Assembly: GCF_900104895.1 (NCBI RefSeq)
Contig: NZ_LT629742.1
Location: 2,232,001 to 2,296,000, forward strand
Length of the DNA stretch: 64,000 nt
DNA from: Microterricola viridarii
Lineage (GTDB): Bacteria; Actinomycetota; Actinomycetes; Actinomycetales; Microbacteriaceae
Direction: 5' to 3'
The notes below the pieces were generated by a model, which was not told where the DNA came from, made no database searches, and saw only the letters and a list, made by a program, of their open reading frames with translations. The position numbers and the translations under genes were made by a program. Positions within the stretch are counted from its first letter, which is position 1, and each line of letters begins with the position of its first letter. Below, one piece after another: positions 8,731 through 19,321 of this stretch.

Positions 8731-9270
8731 TCAGTGGGCGTCGTCGTTGCCCATGACGTGGACGGCGTAGCCCCAGCACCCAGCGTCCTCCCACCTGTAG
8801 TCGCCGGGAGTTTGGCGTGGGCCGTCGAGCGCCACCCCGGCGGCAGCCTGTTGTTCCGCGGGCAGCTTCGCTATCCAGCTCGGTTCCGCGCTCCAGGCCC
8901 AGTTCGGAACGAAGGTGTAGTCGTATCCCTTCTCCCCCATGCATTGCGCCGTGATGACGTTTGTCTGCACCCACTCGCGAGCGTGAGCGAGTTCGGCGGC
9001 CGTCATGCTCGCGGGGTAATCCACGGCGTCGACGTCTGTGGACCCGTCGAACACAACCAGGGCCGGAGCGACATCCGCCAGTTCAGGAATCGACGCCTGC
9101 GCAGTCGGCGTCGACACGTCGGCACTCGGCGGTTCCACGGTCGCTGTGACGAAGGGGGCGGCAGACGGACGGGGCTCATCGGTGGCCGCAGCGCTGCAGC
9201 CGACAAGCGTGAGGACAGACAGCGTGAGCAGCACAGTGAGGGCAGTACAGCCTGTTCTCGTCGTCAACAT
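8731..9270 (-). CDS. secreted lipoprotein of unknown function
   Basis: A 179-residue protein with an N-terminal signal peptide and lipobox LVGC (Cys about residue 25), followed by an Ala/Thr/Pro-rich linker and a small soluble domain with two further cysteines (CMGEKG and CWGYAV) that may form a disulphide. It should be lipidated by Lgt/Lsp and possibly by the Lnt encoded at 1.8 kb. I do not recognise the domain. Divergent from the Pr6Pr gene. Confidence 0.75.
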   Translation of the reverse strand: MLTTRTGCTALTVLLTLSVLTLVGCSAAATDEPRPSAAPFVTATVEPPSADVSTPTAQASIPELADVAPALVVFDGSTDVDAVDYPASMTAAELAHAREWVQTNVITAQCMGEKGYDYTFVPNWAWSAEPSWIAKLPAEQQAAAGVALDGPRQTPGDYRWEDAGCWGYAVHVMGNDDAH

Positions 9271-9322
9271 GCCGCGACTCTAGTGCATCCGTGTGGTTGA
9301 CTCACGGAGCGAGAGGAGTGAA

Positions 9323-9976
9323 TTGCCAGCAACCATCGAATGGCGTCTGGTGTCTCCTCGTGCGGTCGGGTTGTGGCGTGTCGGCAGCGGGGTGCTCGTG
9401 CTCGCGGTGCTCGCGTACGCGTTCTCCGAGCGGATCGCGGCCGGCGACGACAACCCGTTCGACTTCTTCGGCTACTTCACCAACCTCACCTGCCTGCTGA
9501 CGAGCGCCGTGCTGATCGCCGTCGGGGCACGCGGTGTCACCGCACGGCGCGTCCCGAACTGTCTCATCGTCGCGCGCGGTGTCGCTCTCGCCTCCCTCAT
9601 CGTCGTCGCGGTGATCTACAACGTGGTCGTGCCCGGAACTGGCTCCGCACCACCCTGGGTCAGTGCGGTGCTCCATGTGGCGTTCCCCGTTGCCGTCGCG
9701 CTGGATTGGCTGCTCGTCGGCGACCGGCCGCCGCTGCCCTGGAGGACTCTGTGGCTCGTGCTTCCGTATCCGCTGATCTGGCTCGCGGTCGTCCTGGTCC
9801 GCGGAGCCACCGATGGCTGGGTGCCGTACGGATTTCTGCTCCCTGAGCGCGGCCAGCTCGCCCTGGCGGGCACGGTCGGCGGTCTCCTCGCTGCATTGCT
9901 CGCTGCCGGCGTCCTGACCTGGAGTGTGAGCAGAGTGCCAGCGCTCCTGCCCCGCCCGGCTGCACCCGGGCGGTGA
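9323..9976 (+). CDS. Pr6Pr-family six-helix membrane protein
   Basis: About 217 residues with six predicted hydrophobic helices, the conserved FDFFGYFTNLT segment near the start and PYPLIWLAVVLVRG in the second half, as in the Pr6Pr/FAR-17a-like family of predicted integral membrane proteins. I chose TTG 9323 because GAGAGGAG is well placed upstream; GTG 9293 is in frame but adds a charged, poorly conserved-looking leader. Function unknown. Confidence 0.75.
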   Translation: MPATIEWRLVSPRAVGLWRVGSGVLVLAVLAYAFSERIAAGDDNPFDFFGYFTNLTCLLTSAVLIAVGARGVTARRVPNCLIVARGVALASLIVVAVIYNVVVPGTGSAPPWVSAVLHVAFPVAVALDWLLVGDRPPLPWRTLWLVLPYPLIWLAVVLVRGATDGWVPYGFLLPERGQLALAGTVGGLLAALLAAGVLTWSVSRVPALLPRPAAPGR

Positions 9977-10007
9977 GCAAAGCCGGCCTTCAACAGGCTC
10001 CGACGCT

Positions 10008-10682
10008 TCACTCCGCACTCGCCGGGAGCGTCTTCATGACCTCGCGACGGATGCGGTCGGGCAGCGCGGGTCCCATGCGAGCGAGGAACTCCCGCACGGC
10101 ATCCGGCGCGACGGCCCCGGCGTGCCGGAGCGCGATTCCCACCGGCTTGTTGACCAGCGGGTCAGGGTCGGCTGCGAGCATCTCCGCAATCCTCAGCAGG
10201 TCTGCGATCCCCGCGCGGTGCAGCGGGCGGGTGTAGGCCAGCGGTGCGGTCATCGCTGTGCGCCGGCGCAGCGGGTCCGCTGAGACGGCCAGGTCGAACA
10301 GCGGATCCCTCGACCGCTCGCGCAGGAACATGCCGACGACGCGCGGGGCGGCGCGGTCCACCATGTCCCAGGCATCGATCGCGTCATGCCTGTCGAGGTA
10401 CAAGCGGTAGCGCGCCTCCCGCTCACCGCTGGGCAGTCGGGCAGCGCGAACCTGGAAGTCCAGGATGCAGAACGCGGCCATGCGGCTCTCATACGGATCC
10501 TCGTCGAGCAGGCGCCCCACCTCGGCCAACGGCATCCCACTGTTCCGCTTGGCGATGTCGAACACCGTGCCCATGCGCACGCCGAGCACCCCGCGGGTGC
10601 CGGTGTAGTGGCGGTTGGGGTGCGCGGCGAGGTCCGCGGCCGCAGCCAACTCGCCGATGACGCTGCCTGCCGATGACGTCAT
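10008..10682 (-). CDS. AlkD-like DNA alkylation repair (HEAT-repeat) protein
   Basis: A 224-residue all-helical protein similar to the AlkD/AlkC group of DNA glycosylases built from HEAT-like repeats. Recognisable are the WDMVDRAAPRVVG segment, the basic RERSRDPLFD region and the DPDPLVNKPVGIALRHAG segment near the C-terminus. AlkD proteins remove bulky cationic alkylated bases such as N3- and N7-alkyl purines. First gene to be transcribed after, and running with, nothing clearly linked; it is 17 bases downstream of the VOC gene stop, so it is probably the last gene of that unit. Catalytic activity is inferred from family. Confidence 0.75.
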   Translation of the reverse strand: MTSSAGSVIGELAAAADLAAHPNRHYTGTRGVLGVRMGTVFDIAKRNSGMPLAEVGRLLDEDPYESRMAAFCILDFQVRAARLPSGEREARYRLYLDRHDAIDAWDMVDRAAPRVVGMFLRERSRDPLFDLAVSADPLRRRTAMTAPLAYTRPLHRAGIADLLRIAEMLAADPDPLVNKPVGIALRHAGAVAPDAVREFLARMGPALPDRIRREVMKTLPASAE

Positions 10683-10699
10683 GATCCGATCACCGAGCG

Positions 10700-11158
10700 C
10701 TAGCCGGCCCCGCTCCCCTGCTGCCGCTCCCCCGCGGCGTCGAGCACCTCGAGGTAGTGGGGGTTGTTCATCACGCCGAGCAGGTTGCCGAACGGATCGA
10801 CGACGGAGGCCGTCACGAAGCCCTCGCCGCGCACCGTCACCGGCTCGTACTCGGCGGCGCCCAAGGCCAGCAGCCGTTCAATGGTGCCGTCCAGCTCATC
10901 GACGTGCCAGTACATGACTGCGCCGTTGGGCGCACTGCGCGCGCCGTCGGTCGCGGAGTGCGCGGGGCGGTACCGGTTGTCGATGATGCCGAGCTCGTGC
11001 TGGTAGTCACCGATGCGGAACTCGGCGTAGGCCAGCTTCCCGTCGGGCCCGGATCGGGTGAAGTAGGGCTCGATGCCCAGGAACTGGGTGTACCAGTCGG
11101 CGGCCGCCTGAACATCGTCTGCCCAGAAGTTGATGGTGCTGAATCCTCGCAAGCTCAT
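10700..11158 (-). CDS. VOC-family (glyoxalase/bleomycin-resistance fold) protein
   Basis: A 152-residue vicinal-oxygen-chelate protein. Two beta-alpha-beta-beta-beta modules are visible: DVQAAADWYTQFLGIEPY in the first half and VDELDGTIERLLALGA followed by VVDPFGNLLGVMNNP in the second. Putative metal ligands are His in QHELGI and Glu/His positions typical of the fold. ATG start with AAGGGAAG upstream. Lies between the AlkD-like and a dihydrofolate-reductase-like gene on the same strand. Substrate unknown. Confidence 0.83.
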   Translation of the reverse strand: MSLRGFSTINFWADDVQAAADWYTQFLGIEPYFTRSGPDGKLAYAEFRIGDYQHELGIIDNRYRPAHSATDGARSAPNGAVMYWHVDELDGTIERLLALGAAEYEPVTVRGEGFVTASVVDPFGNLLGVMNNPHYLEVLDAAGERQQGSGAG

Positions 11159-11198
11159 GGTTCTTCCCTTTCTGTCGATGGGTTGGATGCCGGGCGGC

Positions 11199-11765
11199 TC
11201 ACTGCGCGATCTCGTACCGGAGCAGCACGACACCGTTCTCGAACGGGGTGGCCTCGAGTAGCGTCAGATCGTGGCGGTCATCGAAGACGCGCCGCCCCGC
11301 GCCGCGCGAGGTGGGACACACGAGCATCCGGACCTCATCGACGAGGCCGGCATCCATCAGTGATCGCATGAGGGTGAGACTCCCCCACAGCCAGAGGTCG
11401 CGGCCGGGCTGCGCCTTGAGCTCCCGGACCGTGGCGGCGGCATCGGGTGCCACCGTCGCGGCGGGAAAGGCGCCCCACGGCGCTTCCGACAGGCGGGAGG
11501 AGGCGACCACCTTGGCCAGGGAGTTGAGCTTCTCCCCGTACTCGCCCTGTTCGGCGGCGTGCGGCCAGTACCCGACCGACTGCGCGTAGGTGTTCGCGCC
11601 GAGAATCATGGTGTCGACCGAGTCGATGAAGCCCATCAGGTTCGCCTGGAACGGGCTGGTGTCGGTGTCGGAGAAGGGCTCGCCGGCGACGAAGCTGAGC
11701 CCGCCGTCCTCCTCCGCTGCGATGTTGTCGACGGTCACCCACTGTTGAACGATGAGTTTTCGCAT
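11199..11765 (-). CDS. dihydrofolate reductase-family (RibD C-terminal-like) protein
   Basis: A 188-residue protein of the RibD_C/DHFR-like fold: N-terminal VTVDNIAAE, the MILGANTYAQ motif after the first third, and DLWLWGSLTLMRSLMDAGLVDE then VCPTSRGAGRRVF, the NADPH-site region of these proteins. They bind a nicotinamide cofactor but most have unknown substrates. Start at ATG 11765. A second member lies at 13117-13737 in the same cluster; the two are only distantly similar, so not a recent tandem duplication. Confidence 0.82.
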   Translation of the reverse strand: MRKLIVQQWVTVDNIAAEEDGGLSFVAGEPFSDTDTSPFQANLMGFIDSVDTMILGANTYAQSVGYWPHAAEQGEYGEKLNSLAKVVASSRLSEAPWGAFPAATVAPDAAATVRELKAQPGRDLWLWGSLTLMRSLMDAGLVDEVRMLVCPTSRGAGRRVFDDRHDLTLLEATPFENGVVLLRYEIAQ

Positions 11766-11814
11766 GGCGCCACTGTAGTTCGCGGGCCCGGCGACCACTA
11801 CCGGTCGGATGCGG

Positions 11815-12309
11815 TCAGCGACGGATCATGCGCAGCTCCCGCACACCGTGCCCGAGCTTGGAGGCACCGTCCGGAACGAAGCCATGCCTCAGATAGAACG
11901 CCTGGGCGCGCGCATTGGGGTCGGCGACCCACAGGCCCGCGCTGGTGCCCGGTGTCAGGACCGCCTCGAGGAGCGCCGGTCCGGCGCCCGCGCCGTGCAC
12001 GGCTGCGCAGGTATAGAGGACGTAGAGGTCCGCGGACCAGTCCGCGTCCGCGTCGCGAGGCGGCCCCGCCATCGCGACGCCGATGACCTCCCCGCCGCGT
12101 TCCGCGACGGCCGCCCGGTTGCCCGCGTGGGCCGGGTCGGTGAGCGCGGCGCGCCAGAACAGCTCGCGGCGTGCGACGGCGCCCGGATCATCCAGCACGG
12201 AATCGTCCATCAGCCCGCGGTAGGTCTCGCGCCACGACTCCACGTGCAGGCGTGCGATCTGCGCGATGTCGCGCTCGTGCGCCGGCCTGACCGTGATCAC
12301 CGTGTCCAT
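11815..12309 (-). CDS. GNAT-family N-acetyltransferase
   Basis: A 164-residue acyl-CoA-dependent acetyltransferase. The N-terminal VRPAHERDIAQIARLHVESWRE-type start, a central beta strand (DLYVLYTCAAVHGAGAGPALL, covering the acetyl-CoA pyrophosphate loop, with GAGAGP in place of the more common QxxGxG/A) and the C-terminal NARAQAFYLRHGF segment are typical. The latter is nearly diagnostic for GNAT proteins. ATG start, single gene divergent from the HsmA-like gene. Substrate unknown. Confidence 0.87.
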   Translation of the reverse strand: MDTVITVRPAHERDIAQIARLHVESWRETYRGLMDDSVLDDPGAVARRELFWRAALTDPAHAGNRAAVAERGGEVIGVAMAGPPRDADADWSADLYVLYTCAAVHGAGAGPALLEAVLTPGTSAGLWVADPNARAQAFYLRHGFVPDGASKLGHGVRELRMIRR

Positions 12310-12369
12310 GGCCCGATGGTAGCGACTCGAGCGCTGGCTCGAAGCTCCGGGGAGGGTCAGAATGGGGGC

Positions 12370-12762
12370 ATGCTCGTCTTCGCCATCGTCCTCATCACCG
12401 CCGCCCTGGTGTTCTACACGATCGGGGTCTGGGCCGAGCACCGCCAGCGCGTACTGAAGCCCTGGCACGCCGTCTTCTTCGGCATCGGCCTGTTCTTCGA
12501 CGCCAGCGGGACGTTCGCGATGAGCCGGCTGGCCGATTCCGGCACCTCGGCGACCGGCCTCGCCGGCGGGCTGAACACGGTGATGATCGTCACCGGCGCC
12601 ATCGCCATCGCCCTGATGGCCATCCACCTGGTCTGGGCGATCATCGTGCTGGCGCGCAACCGCGAGTCCGAGCGCACGCAGTTCCACAAGTTCTCGCTGA
12701 TCGTCTGGGCAATCTGGCTGATTCCCTACTTCGCCGGTGCCATCGGCGCCAGCATCAGCTGA
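12370..12762 (+). CDS. HsmA-like (TIGR03987) small membrane protein
   Basis: A 130-residue protein with four hydrophobic helices, the segment HAVFFGIGLFFDASGTFAMS and a C-terminal FHKFSLIVWAIWLIPYF, features of the small membrane family known as HsmA/TIGR03987. ATG start with GGGGAGG upstream. The end overlaps the convergent VOC gene by eight bases. Function unknown. Confidence 0.75.
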   Translation: MLVFAIVLITAALVFYTIGVWAEHRQRVLKPWHAVFFGIGLFFDASGTFAMSRLADSGTSATGLAGGLNTVMIVTGAIAIALMAIHLVWAIIVLARNRESERTQFHKFSLIVWAIWLIPYFAGAIGASIS

Positions 12763-13114
12763 GCGCGGGCGGCTCCCACAGCTCGATCGCGAGCCCTTCG
12801 GGGTCGTGGATGCGGGCGAAGCGGCCGTATTCGGACGCTTCCCAGTCCGGCCGACGCTCGATCGGGATGCCGGCCGCCTCGAGCGCGGCGAGCAGCGCGT
12901 CCAACTCTGTGACGCGCAGGTTCAGCATGAATGCCTGATCCGCCGCGAAGTAGTCGCTGTCTGCGGGGAAGGGCGCGAAGACGGTCATGCCGGCCTGCTG
13001 CTGCCAGAGGCCGTCGCCGCCGGCCTCGATCCCGAGGTGCTCGCGATACCAGGCCGCACGGGCCTCCGGGTCGCGGCTGCGGAAGAAGAGTCCGCCGATG
13101 CCCGTGACGCCCAT
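12755..13114 (-). CDS. VOC-family protein
   Basis: A 119-residue protein of the glyoxalase/bleomycin-resistance fold: FFRSRDPEARAAWYREHLG near the start, a central NLRVTELDALLAALEAAG helix, and the terminal HDPEGLAIELWEP. The terminal motif contains the metal-binding Glu (ELWEP) typical of the family. Start ATG 13114, two bases after the upstream gene stop at 13117, so probably one transcript with the RidA and DHFR-like genes. Substrate unknown. Confidence 0.86.
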   Translation of the reverse strand: MGVTGIGGLFFRSRDPEARAAWYREHLGIEAGGDGLWQQQAGMTVFAPFPADSDYFAADQAFMLNLRVTELDALLAALEAAGIPIERRPDWEASEYGRFARIHDPEGLAIELWEPPALS

Positions 13115-13116
13115 GC

Positions 13117-13737
13117 CTATCCCCCGCCCTTCTCGGCCGCCGCGCGGCGCCGGTACGTGTTGACCAGTATGCCGGTGGGCAGCGCCCGCGACTCCGTGAG
13201 GGTGAGTTGGGTGAGCGGGAAGCCCTCGGAGAACAGCCGTTTCCCGGTGCCCAGCACGAGCGGGTAGACGACCAGCCGGTACTCGTCGATGAGGTCGTGG
13301 GCCGCCAGCGTCTTGATCAGGTCGCCGCTGCCCCAGACGCGGATTTCGCCGCCCGGCTGCGCCCGCAGGGCCGCCACCGCGGCCGGCACGTCGGGGCCGA
13401 GCAGGTGCGAGTTCTTCCAGTCGAGCGTGGTGAGCGTGTTCGACGCCACATATTTCGGGACACGGTTGTACCGCCTGGTCAGCTCCCCCGTCAGCCCGTC
13501 GGCGTTCTCGTCCCACACGCCCCAGGCGCCGGCGAAGATCTCGTAGGTCTTCCGGCCGAGCAGCAGCGCCTCTGTCTTGCTCTCCCACTCCCCCACGAAC
13601 TCGTTGTCCTCATCCGGGTGGTAGCGGTCCTGCCAGCCGCCGTGCTCGAAGCCGGACTCGGCGTCCTCGTCCCGGCCGCCGGGCGCCTGGACAACGCCAT
13701 CGAGGGTGACGAAAGCCTGCACGACGATCTCACTCAT
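13117..13737 (-). CDS. dihydrofolate reductase-family protein
   Basis: A 206-residue DHFR-like/RibD_C protein: N-terminal AFVTLDGVVQAPGG, LLLGRKTYEIFAGAW in the first third, NSHLLGPDVPAAVAAL in the middle, and IRVWGSGDLIKTLAAHDLIDE then PLVLGTGKRLF near the end. Start overlaps the RidA stop as ATGA. Related in fold to the protein at 11199-11765 but with longer insertions. Probable NADPH-dependent reductase, substrate unknown. Confidence 0.87.
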   Translation of the reverse strand: MSEIVVQAFVTLDGVVQAPGGRDEDAESGFEHGGWQDRYHPDEDNEFVGEWESKTEALLLGRKTYEIFAGAWGVWDENADGLTGELTRRYNRVPKYVASNTLTTLDWKNSHLLGPDVPAAVAALRAQPGGEIRVWGSGDLIKTLAAHDLIDEYRLVVYPLVLGTGKRLFSEGFPLTQLTLTESRALPTGILVNTYRRRAAAEKGGG

Positions 13738-14159
13738 GAGTGTTCCCCCTCCGTGACGATCACCGCGGCGATGGCGCTGACCTCGATGAGCGCCCCGGGC
13801 ACGCCGAGCCCGGCCACCCGCGCCGCCGTGACGAGGGGCGGCGCCCCCGCTGTGGCCAGCTTGGGCGCGATGGCCCCGTAGGCCGCGCCGAGATCGGCAT
13901 CCGAGGCGATGAGGACGGTCCACTGCACGACGTCGGCGAGCGTCGCCCCGGCCGCCTCGAGGGCGATGCCCGCGTTGTCGACGGCCCGGATCGACTGTTC
14001 GGCGACATCCGCCGACACGATCGCCCCGCTGGCGTCGATGCCGTTCTGGCCGCCGACGTAGATCGTGGTCGCGCCGGGTGGCACGATGGCGACATGGCTG
14101 AATGCCGGGCTCATCACGAGACCGGCCGGTTGCACTCGAGTGATCTCCATGGCGGCCAT
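13734..14159 (-). CDS. RidA-family protein
   Basis: A 141-residue member of the RidA/YjgF/UK114 family, which hydrolyses reactive enamine/imine intermediates. Features: SHVAIVPPGATTIYVGGQNGID near the start, a central helix-rich stretch, VVQWTVLIASDAD and a C-terminal PGALIEVSAIAAV segment. The conserved Arg that binds the carboxylate in active RidA proteins is expected near AARVAG; I see Arg there, so activity is possible. Heads a short operon with the DHFR-like and VOC genes. ATG start; a second ATG nine bases later is possible. Confidence 0.85.
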   Translation of the reverse strand: MAAMEITRVQPAGLVMSPAFSHVAIVPPGATTIYVGGQNGIDASGAIVSADVAEQSIRAVDNAGIALEAAGATLADVVQWTVLIASDADLGAAYGAIAPKLATAGAPPLVTAARVAGLGVPGALIEVSAIAAVIVTEGEHS

Positions 14160-14247
14160 GATTCCACCCGCGTGGCGCGAACGCCAGCGCTGCCGTCGAG
14201 CCCCGAATACTGCTTAAATCGACTGAGCGCACCACGAGGGAGACAGC

Positions 14248-16622
<2,375 letters not shown>

Positions 16623-16626
<4 letters not shown>

Positions 16627-17051
16627 CCCCGCAGGCTCTGCACCACGCGGTCGAGACCGGCGGAGAACGTCTCGAGCTCGTCACGGGCCCAGCCCGCGAA
16701 GAGCCGCTCGGTGAACTGCTCCTGCTCCCGCGCGATCGCCGCGACCACGGCCTTGCCGGTGTGGGTCAGCGTGACCAGGGTGGCGCGCCGGTCGTGCGGA
16801 TGCGGCTCGCGGCTGACGAAGCCGTCGGCCACGAGCGCATCCACCAGGCCGGTGACGTTGCGCGCGCTCACCCGCAGGGATTCCGCGAGCTCACGCTGCG
16901 TGCGCGGGCCCGCAGCGGAGATCACCCAGAGCACGGGCGCTCGCGAGCTGGAGAGGCCGTGGCGGGCCAGGCTCTCGTCGTTGTCGCGGCCGAGCAGCAC
17001 GGTGAGCTGTCGCAATCGATCGAGTGCACCGGAGGAAGCCGCATCAGTCAT
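16623..17051 (-). CDS. MarR-family transcriptional regulator
   Basis: A 142-residue winged-helix regulator: helix-turn-helix QRELAESLRVSARNVTGLVDALVADGFV (about residues 53-80) and a wing containing DRRATLVTLT, as in MarR proteins that sense phenolic or drug-like ligands. The ATG at 17051 has no clear ribosome site; a perfect inverted repeat (17055-17069) sits 3 bases upstream, so the mRNA may be nearly leaderless and autoregulated. It faces the UvrA2-like gene, suggesting functional linkage, but I saw no copy of the repeat upstream of that gene. Confidence 0.88.
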
Positions 17052-17054
17052 ATT

Positions 17055-17069
17055 GTGATGTTACATCAC
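17055..17069. promoter_or_regulatory. candidate MarR operator
   Basis: Perfect 15-base inverted repeat GTGATGT-T-ACATCAC in AT-richer sequence, directly upstream of the marR start and downstream of the yidC-like stop. Position suits autorepression by the encoded MarR protein. Confidence 0.5.
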
Positions 17070-17084
17070 TATGTGCGAGCATCA

Positions 17085-17852
17085 TCACGAGCGCTGTTCC
17101 CTGGCCTCCGCCCGCCGGCGCAGGACCGCCCGTTCGCCGAGCGTCCACGTCGTCGTGACCGTGAGGTAGATCGCGGCGGCCAGCGGCACGATCGCGGCGA
17201 AGACGACGGTGATCAGCGGCATCCAGCTCAGCACTCCGCTGACCCTGGCCATGGCCGCCGGCATCTCCGCGCCCGACTGCGCCTGCTGAGCCAGCATCAC
17301 GCGCCGAGAGGTGAGGGCGACCGCGGCGATCACGGCGAGCAGCCCGAGGAACACGGCCGCGCCCGGCCAGAACGAGCCGCTGTTCAGCAGGGAGAGGAAG
17401 GAGGTGCCGAGCGGCACGCCGAACAGCGTCTCGCTGAGCAGGGCGTTGGGGTGGCCGTTGATCGTCGGCAGGATGAACAGGCCGTAGACGAGGGAGAGCA
17501 CCGGCGCCTGCGCGAGCGCGGGCAGCATGCCGGCGAACGGGGAGGTCTTCTCCTCGGCGTACAGCTCCATGGTGGCCCGCTGCAGCTTCTCCGGGCTGCC
17601 CGTGTGCCGACGCTGCAATGCCTGGAGCTTGGGGGCGAGACGGCGTCTCGTGAGCTCCGCGCGGGCCTGCGCCATGCCAACGGGGATCAGTGCGACGCGC
17701 ACGAGGATGGTCAGGGCGACGACGGCGAGTGCCATGGCCGGAGCCCCGGGGATCGGGGCGAAGAGAGCGGCGAGGCCGTTGACGGCGGTTGAGGCGAGTT
17801 CGAGCAGCGCCGCGATGGGCGCGAAGGCATAGAGGTCCACGAGGAGGTCCAA
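17085..17852 (-). CDS. YidC/Oxa1-family membrane insertase (paralogue)
   Basis: A 255-residue membrane protein with the five-helix YidC/Oxa1 core: first helix after residue 5, the VALIPVGMAQARAELTRRRLAPKLQAL hairpin region, EEKTSPFAGMLPALAQAPVLS, and the later LLNSGSFWPGAAVFLG segment. The conserved Arg in the first core helix (LVRVALIP) that forms the hydrophilic groove is present. Lack of linkage to rnpA, rpmH or jag marks it as the second, orphan copy; the housekeeping yidC should be near the origin. ATG/GTG start near a short gap to the small membrane gene upstream. Confidence 0.83.
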   Translation of the reverse strand: MDLLVDLYAFAPIAALLELASTAVNGLAALFAPIPGAPAMALAVVALTILVRVALIPVGMAQARAELTRRRLAPKLQALQRRHTGSPEKLQRATMELYAEEKTSPFAGMLPALAQAPVLSLVYGLFILPTINGHPNALLSETLFGVPLGTSFLSLLNSGSFWPGAAVFLGLLAVIAAVALTSRRVMLAQQAQSGAEMPAAMARVSGVLSWMPLITVVFAAIVPLAAAIYLTVTTTWTLGERAVLRRRAEAREQRS

Positions 17853-17926
17853 TCAGGCAGAGGGATGTGCGGTCACATGTGCGACCACGCCCGCTGCCCG
17901 CGACTCTCACGAATCGGGGGTTTTGG

Positions 17927-18223
17927 TTATGCGGTCGCCTCTGCCCGGGACGGGGCCCGGGTGCGGGGCCTACCCGCCGTGTTGGGGTGTTGCGGCTCGA
18001 TGAGGGTGGAGAGCACCTCGCGGTGCGCGCGCGAGCGTGCTCCGACGTGCAGCTCCCCCGCCGTGATGGCGACCGCGAGATAACGGGCCCCGAGCGCGAT
18101 GGCTGCGGCCAGCATCACGGCGCTCGTCAGCAGGGCGGCATCCGGCGGCGTCTGCAGGATCAGCGCGTACGCGACGAAGGCAACGGTCAGTGTGACCGCC
18201 AGTCGTTCCTGCAGCGCCTTCAT
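17927..18223 (-). CDS. small two-helix membrane protein upstream of the YidC paralogue
   Basis: A 98-residue protein with two hydrophobic segments (about residues 10-27 and 31-56) and a basic, Pro/Ala-rich C-terminus. It resembles small proteins often annotated DUF6412 beside YidC-like genes, an assignment from memory. Same strand as the YidC paralogue, 74 bases upstream of it. Function unknown; possibly a partner in insertion. Confidence 0.62.
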   Translation of the reverse strand: MKALQERLAVTLTVAFVAYALILQTPPDAALLTSAVMLAAAIALGARYLAVAITAGELHVGARSRAHREVLSTLIEPQHPNTAGRPRTRAPSRAEATA

Positions 18224-18256
18224 GCCCCTGAGTCTAACCGCAGGAGCGTGCGGCGC

Positions 18257-18586
18257 TCAGTCCCGTTTGGCCAGTTTCTCCAGCCGTTCGGCGGATGCCG
18301 GCATACCCAGCTCCCCCAGCGGGTCGTGGCGGGCCGGGCTCGGCCGCCGCTCCTCCTCCGGGATCGGGCAGCGCACGAGCACGTTCGAGGTGGACTCGTC
18401 GATGACGTGCTCACGCATCTGATGCCCGCAGAGCGGACACGTGCGCAGGGCGACCGGCACTTCTTCCTCGCCCCCGGACTCCGAGATCGGCGGCGAGCCG
18501 ATGGCTTTCTCGACTTGCCTGTTCACTTTCTCAAAGAAGCGCACGAAGGCGTTCTCTTCTGACTGCGTGACGTTGTCCCGGCTCAT
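18257..18586 (-). CDS. hypothetical protein with CxxC motif
   Basis: A 109-residue soluble protein, acidic in the middle, with CPLCGHQM (about residues 50-57) and one more Cys (VRCPIPEEE, about 73) that together with His residues could bind zinc. The C-terminus has the DPLGELGMPASAERLEKL helix. I do not recognise it. ATG start about 40 bases downstream of the dhaM stop on the same strand, so it may be transcribed with the dha genes. Confidence 0.65.
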   Translation of the reverse strand: MSRDNVTQSEENAFVRFFEKVNRQVEKAIGSPPISESGGEEEVPVALRTCPLCGHQMREHVIDESTSNVLVRCPIPEEERRPSPARHDPLGELGMPASAERLEKLAKRD

Positions 18587-18628
18587 GGCGATATACTACG
18601 CCCGGCACGGCGCGGGGCAACAGCCCCG

Positions 18629-19321
18629 CTATGCCTCCCCGAAACCGGTCTCGATCAGCCCCGCGAGGGCGTCGACGGCCTCGGTGCCGGCCGGGTCATC
18701 GCTGGCCAGCACGACGGTGGCGCCCTTGACCAGGCCCATGGCCATGATGCCGAGGAGGCTGCGCGCATCGGTGCCGTTCACCGTGACCTTGGTGGGGAAC
18801 GTGTTCGCCAGCTTGACGAAGTCCGCGGCGGGCCGCGCGTGCAGGCCGTCCTTGTTGATCAGCGTGACCGTGCGGCTGTAGCCGCCGGGCTCCTCCACCG
18901 GCGCCGCGGCGGCCACGGGGCTGGAGCCGCCCGCGGACTCCGCCGCCTCGACGACGGAGAGCAGCGACCCGCCGACCTCGCTGGCGACCGCCGCGGCGAC
19001 GCCGCCCTCGACCAGCGGCGCATCCACGATCCGCACTTTCTCGCGCACGTCGTCGTCGAGGAAGTCCAGCGCGGTCTCGGCGGTGAGGATCGCCGATCCG
19101 AGGTCGCAGAGCACGACGACGCCGACGCCCTGGTTCACCGTGGCGATGCCGGCAGAGACCTTCTCAAAACTGGTTCCGATGCGCCCGTCGTCCGTGCCCC
19201 CCGCGCCGGCCAGCGGGGCGTTCTGCGCCATCTGCCTGGCCAACTCGAGCAGGCCGTCCGCGATCTTCTCGCTGTGCGACACGTAGACGATTCCGACGCG
19301 GGCAGCGGACTGCTCGCTCAC
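18629..19321 (-). CDS. dhaM: DhaM: EIIA-HPr phosphotransfer protein of dihydroxyacetone kinase
   Basis: A 230-residue fusion that passes phosphate from the PTS to DhaL-ADP. Residues ~8-130 are the EIIA(mannose)-like domain with active His16 in IVYVSHSEKIADG and the VVLCDLGSAILTAETAL segment; an Ala/Pro linker leads to an HPr domain (~149-230) with active His161 in DGLHARPAADF. The enzyme I-like third domain of E. coli DhaM is absent, so enzyme I must come from elsewhere. GTG start overlaps the dhaL stop by four bases. Confidence 0.93.
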   Translation of the reverse strand: MSEQSAARVGIVYVSHSEKIADGLLELARQMAQNAPLAGAGGTDDGRIGTSFEKVSAGIATVNQGVGVVVLCDLGSAILTAETALDFLDDDVREKVRIVDAPLVEGGVAAAVASEVGGSLLSVVEAAESAGGSSPVAAAAPVEEPGGYSRTVTLINKDGLHARPAADFVKLANTFPTKVTVNGTDARSLLGIMAMGLVKGATVVLASDDPAGTEAVDALAGLIETGFGEA

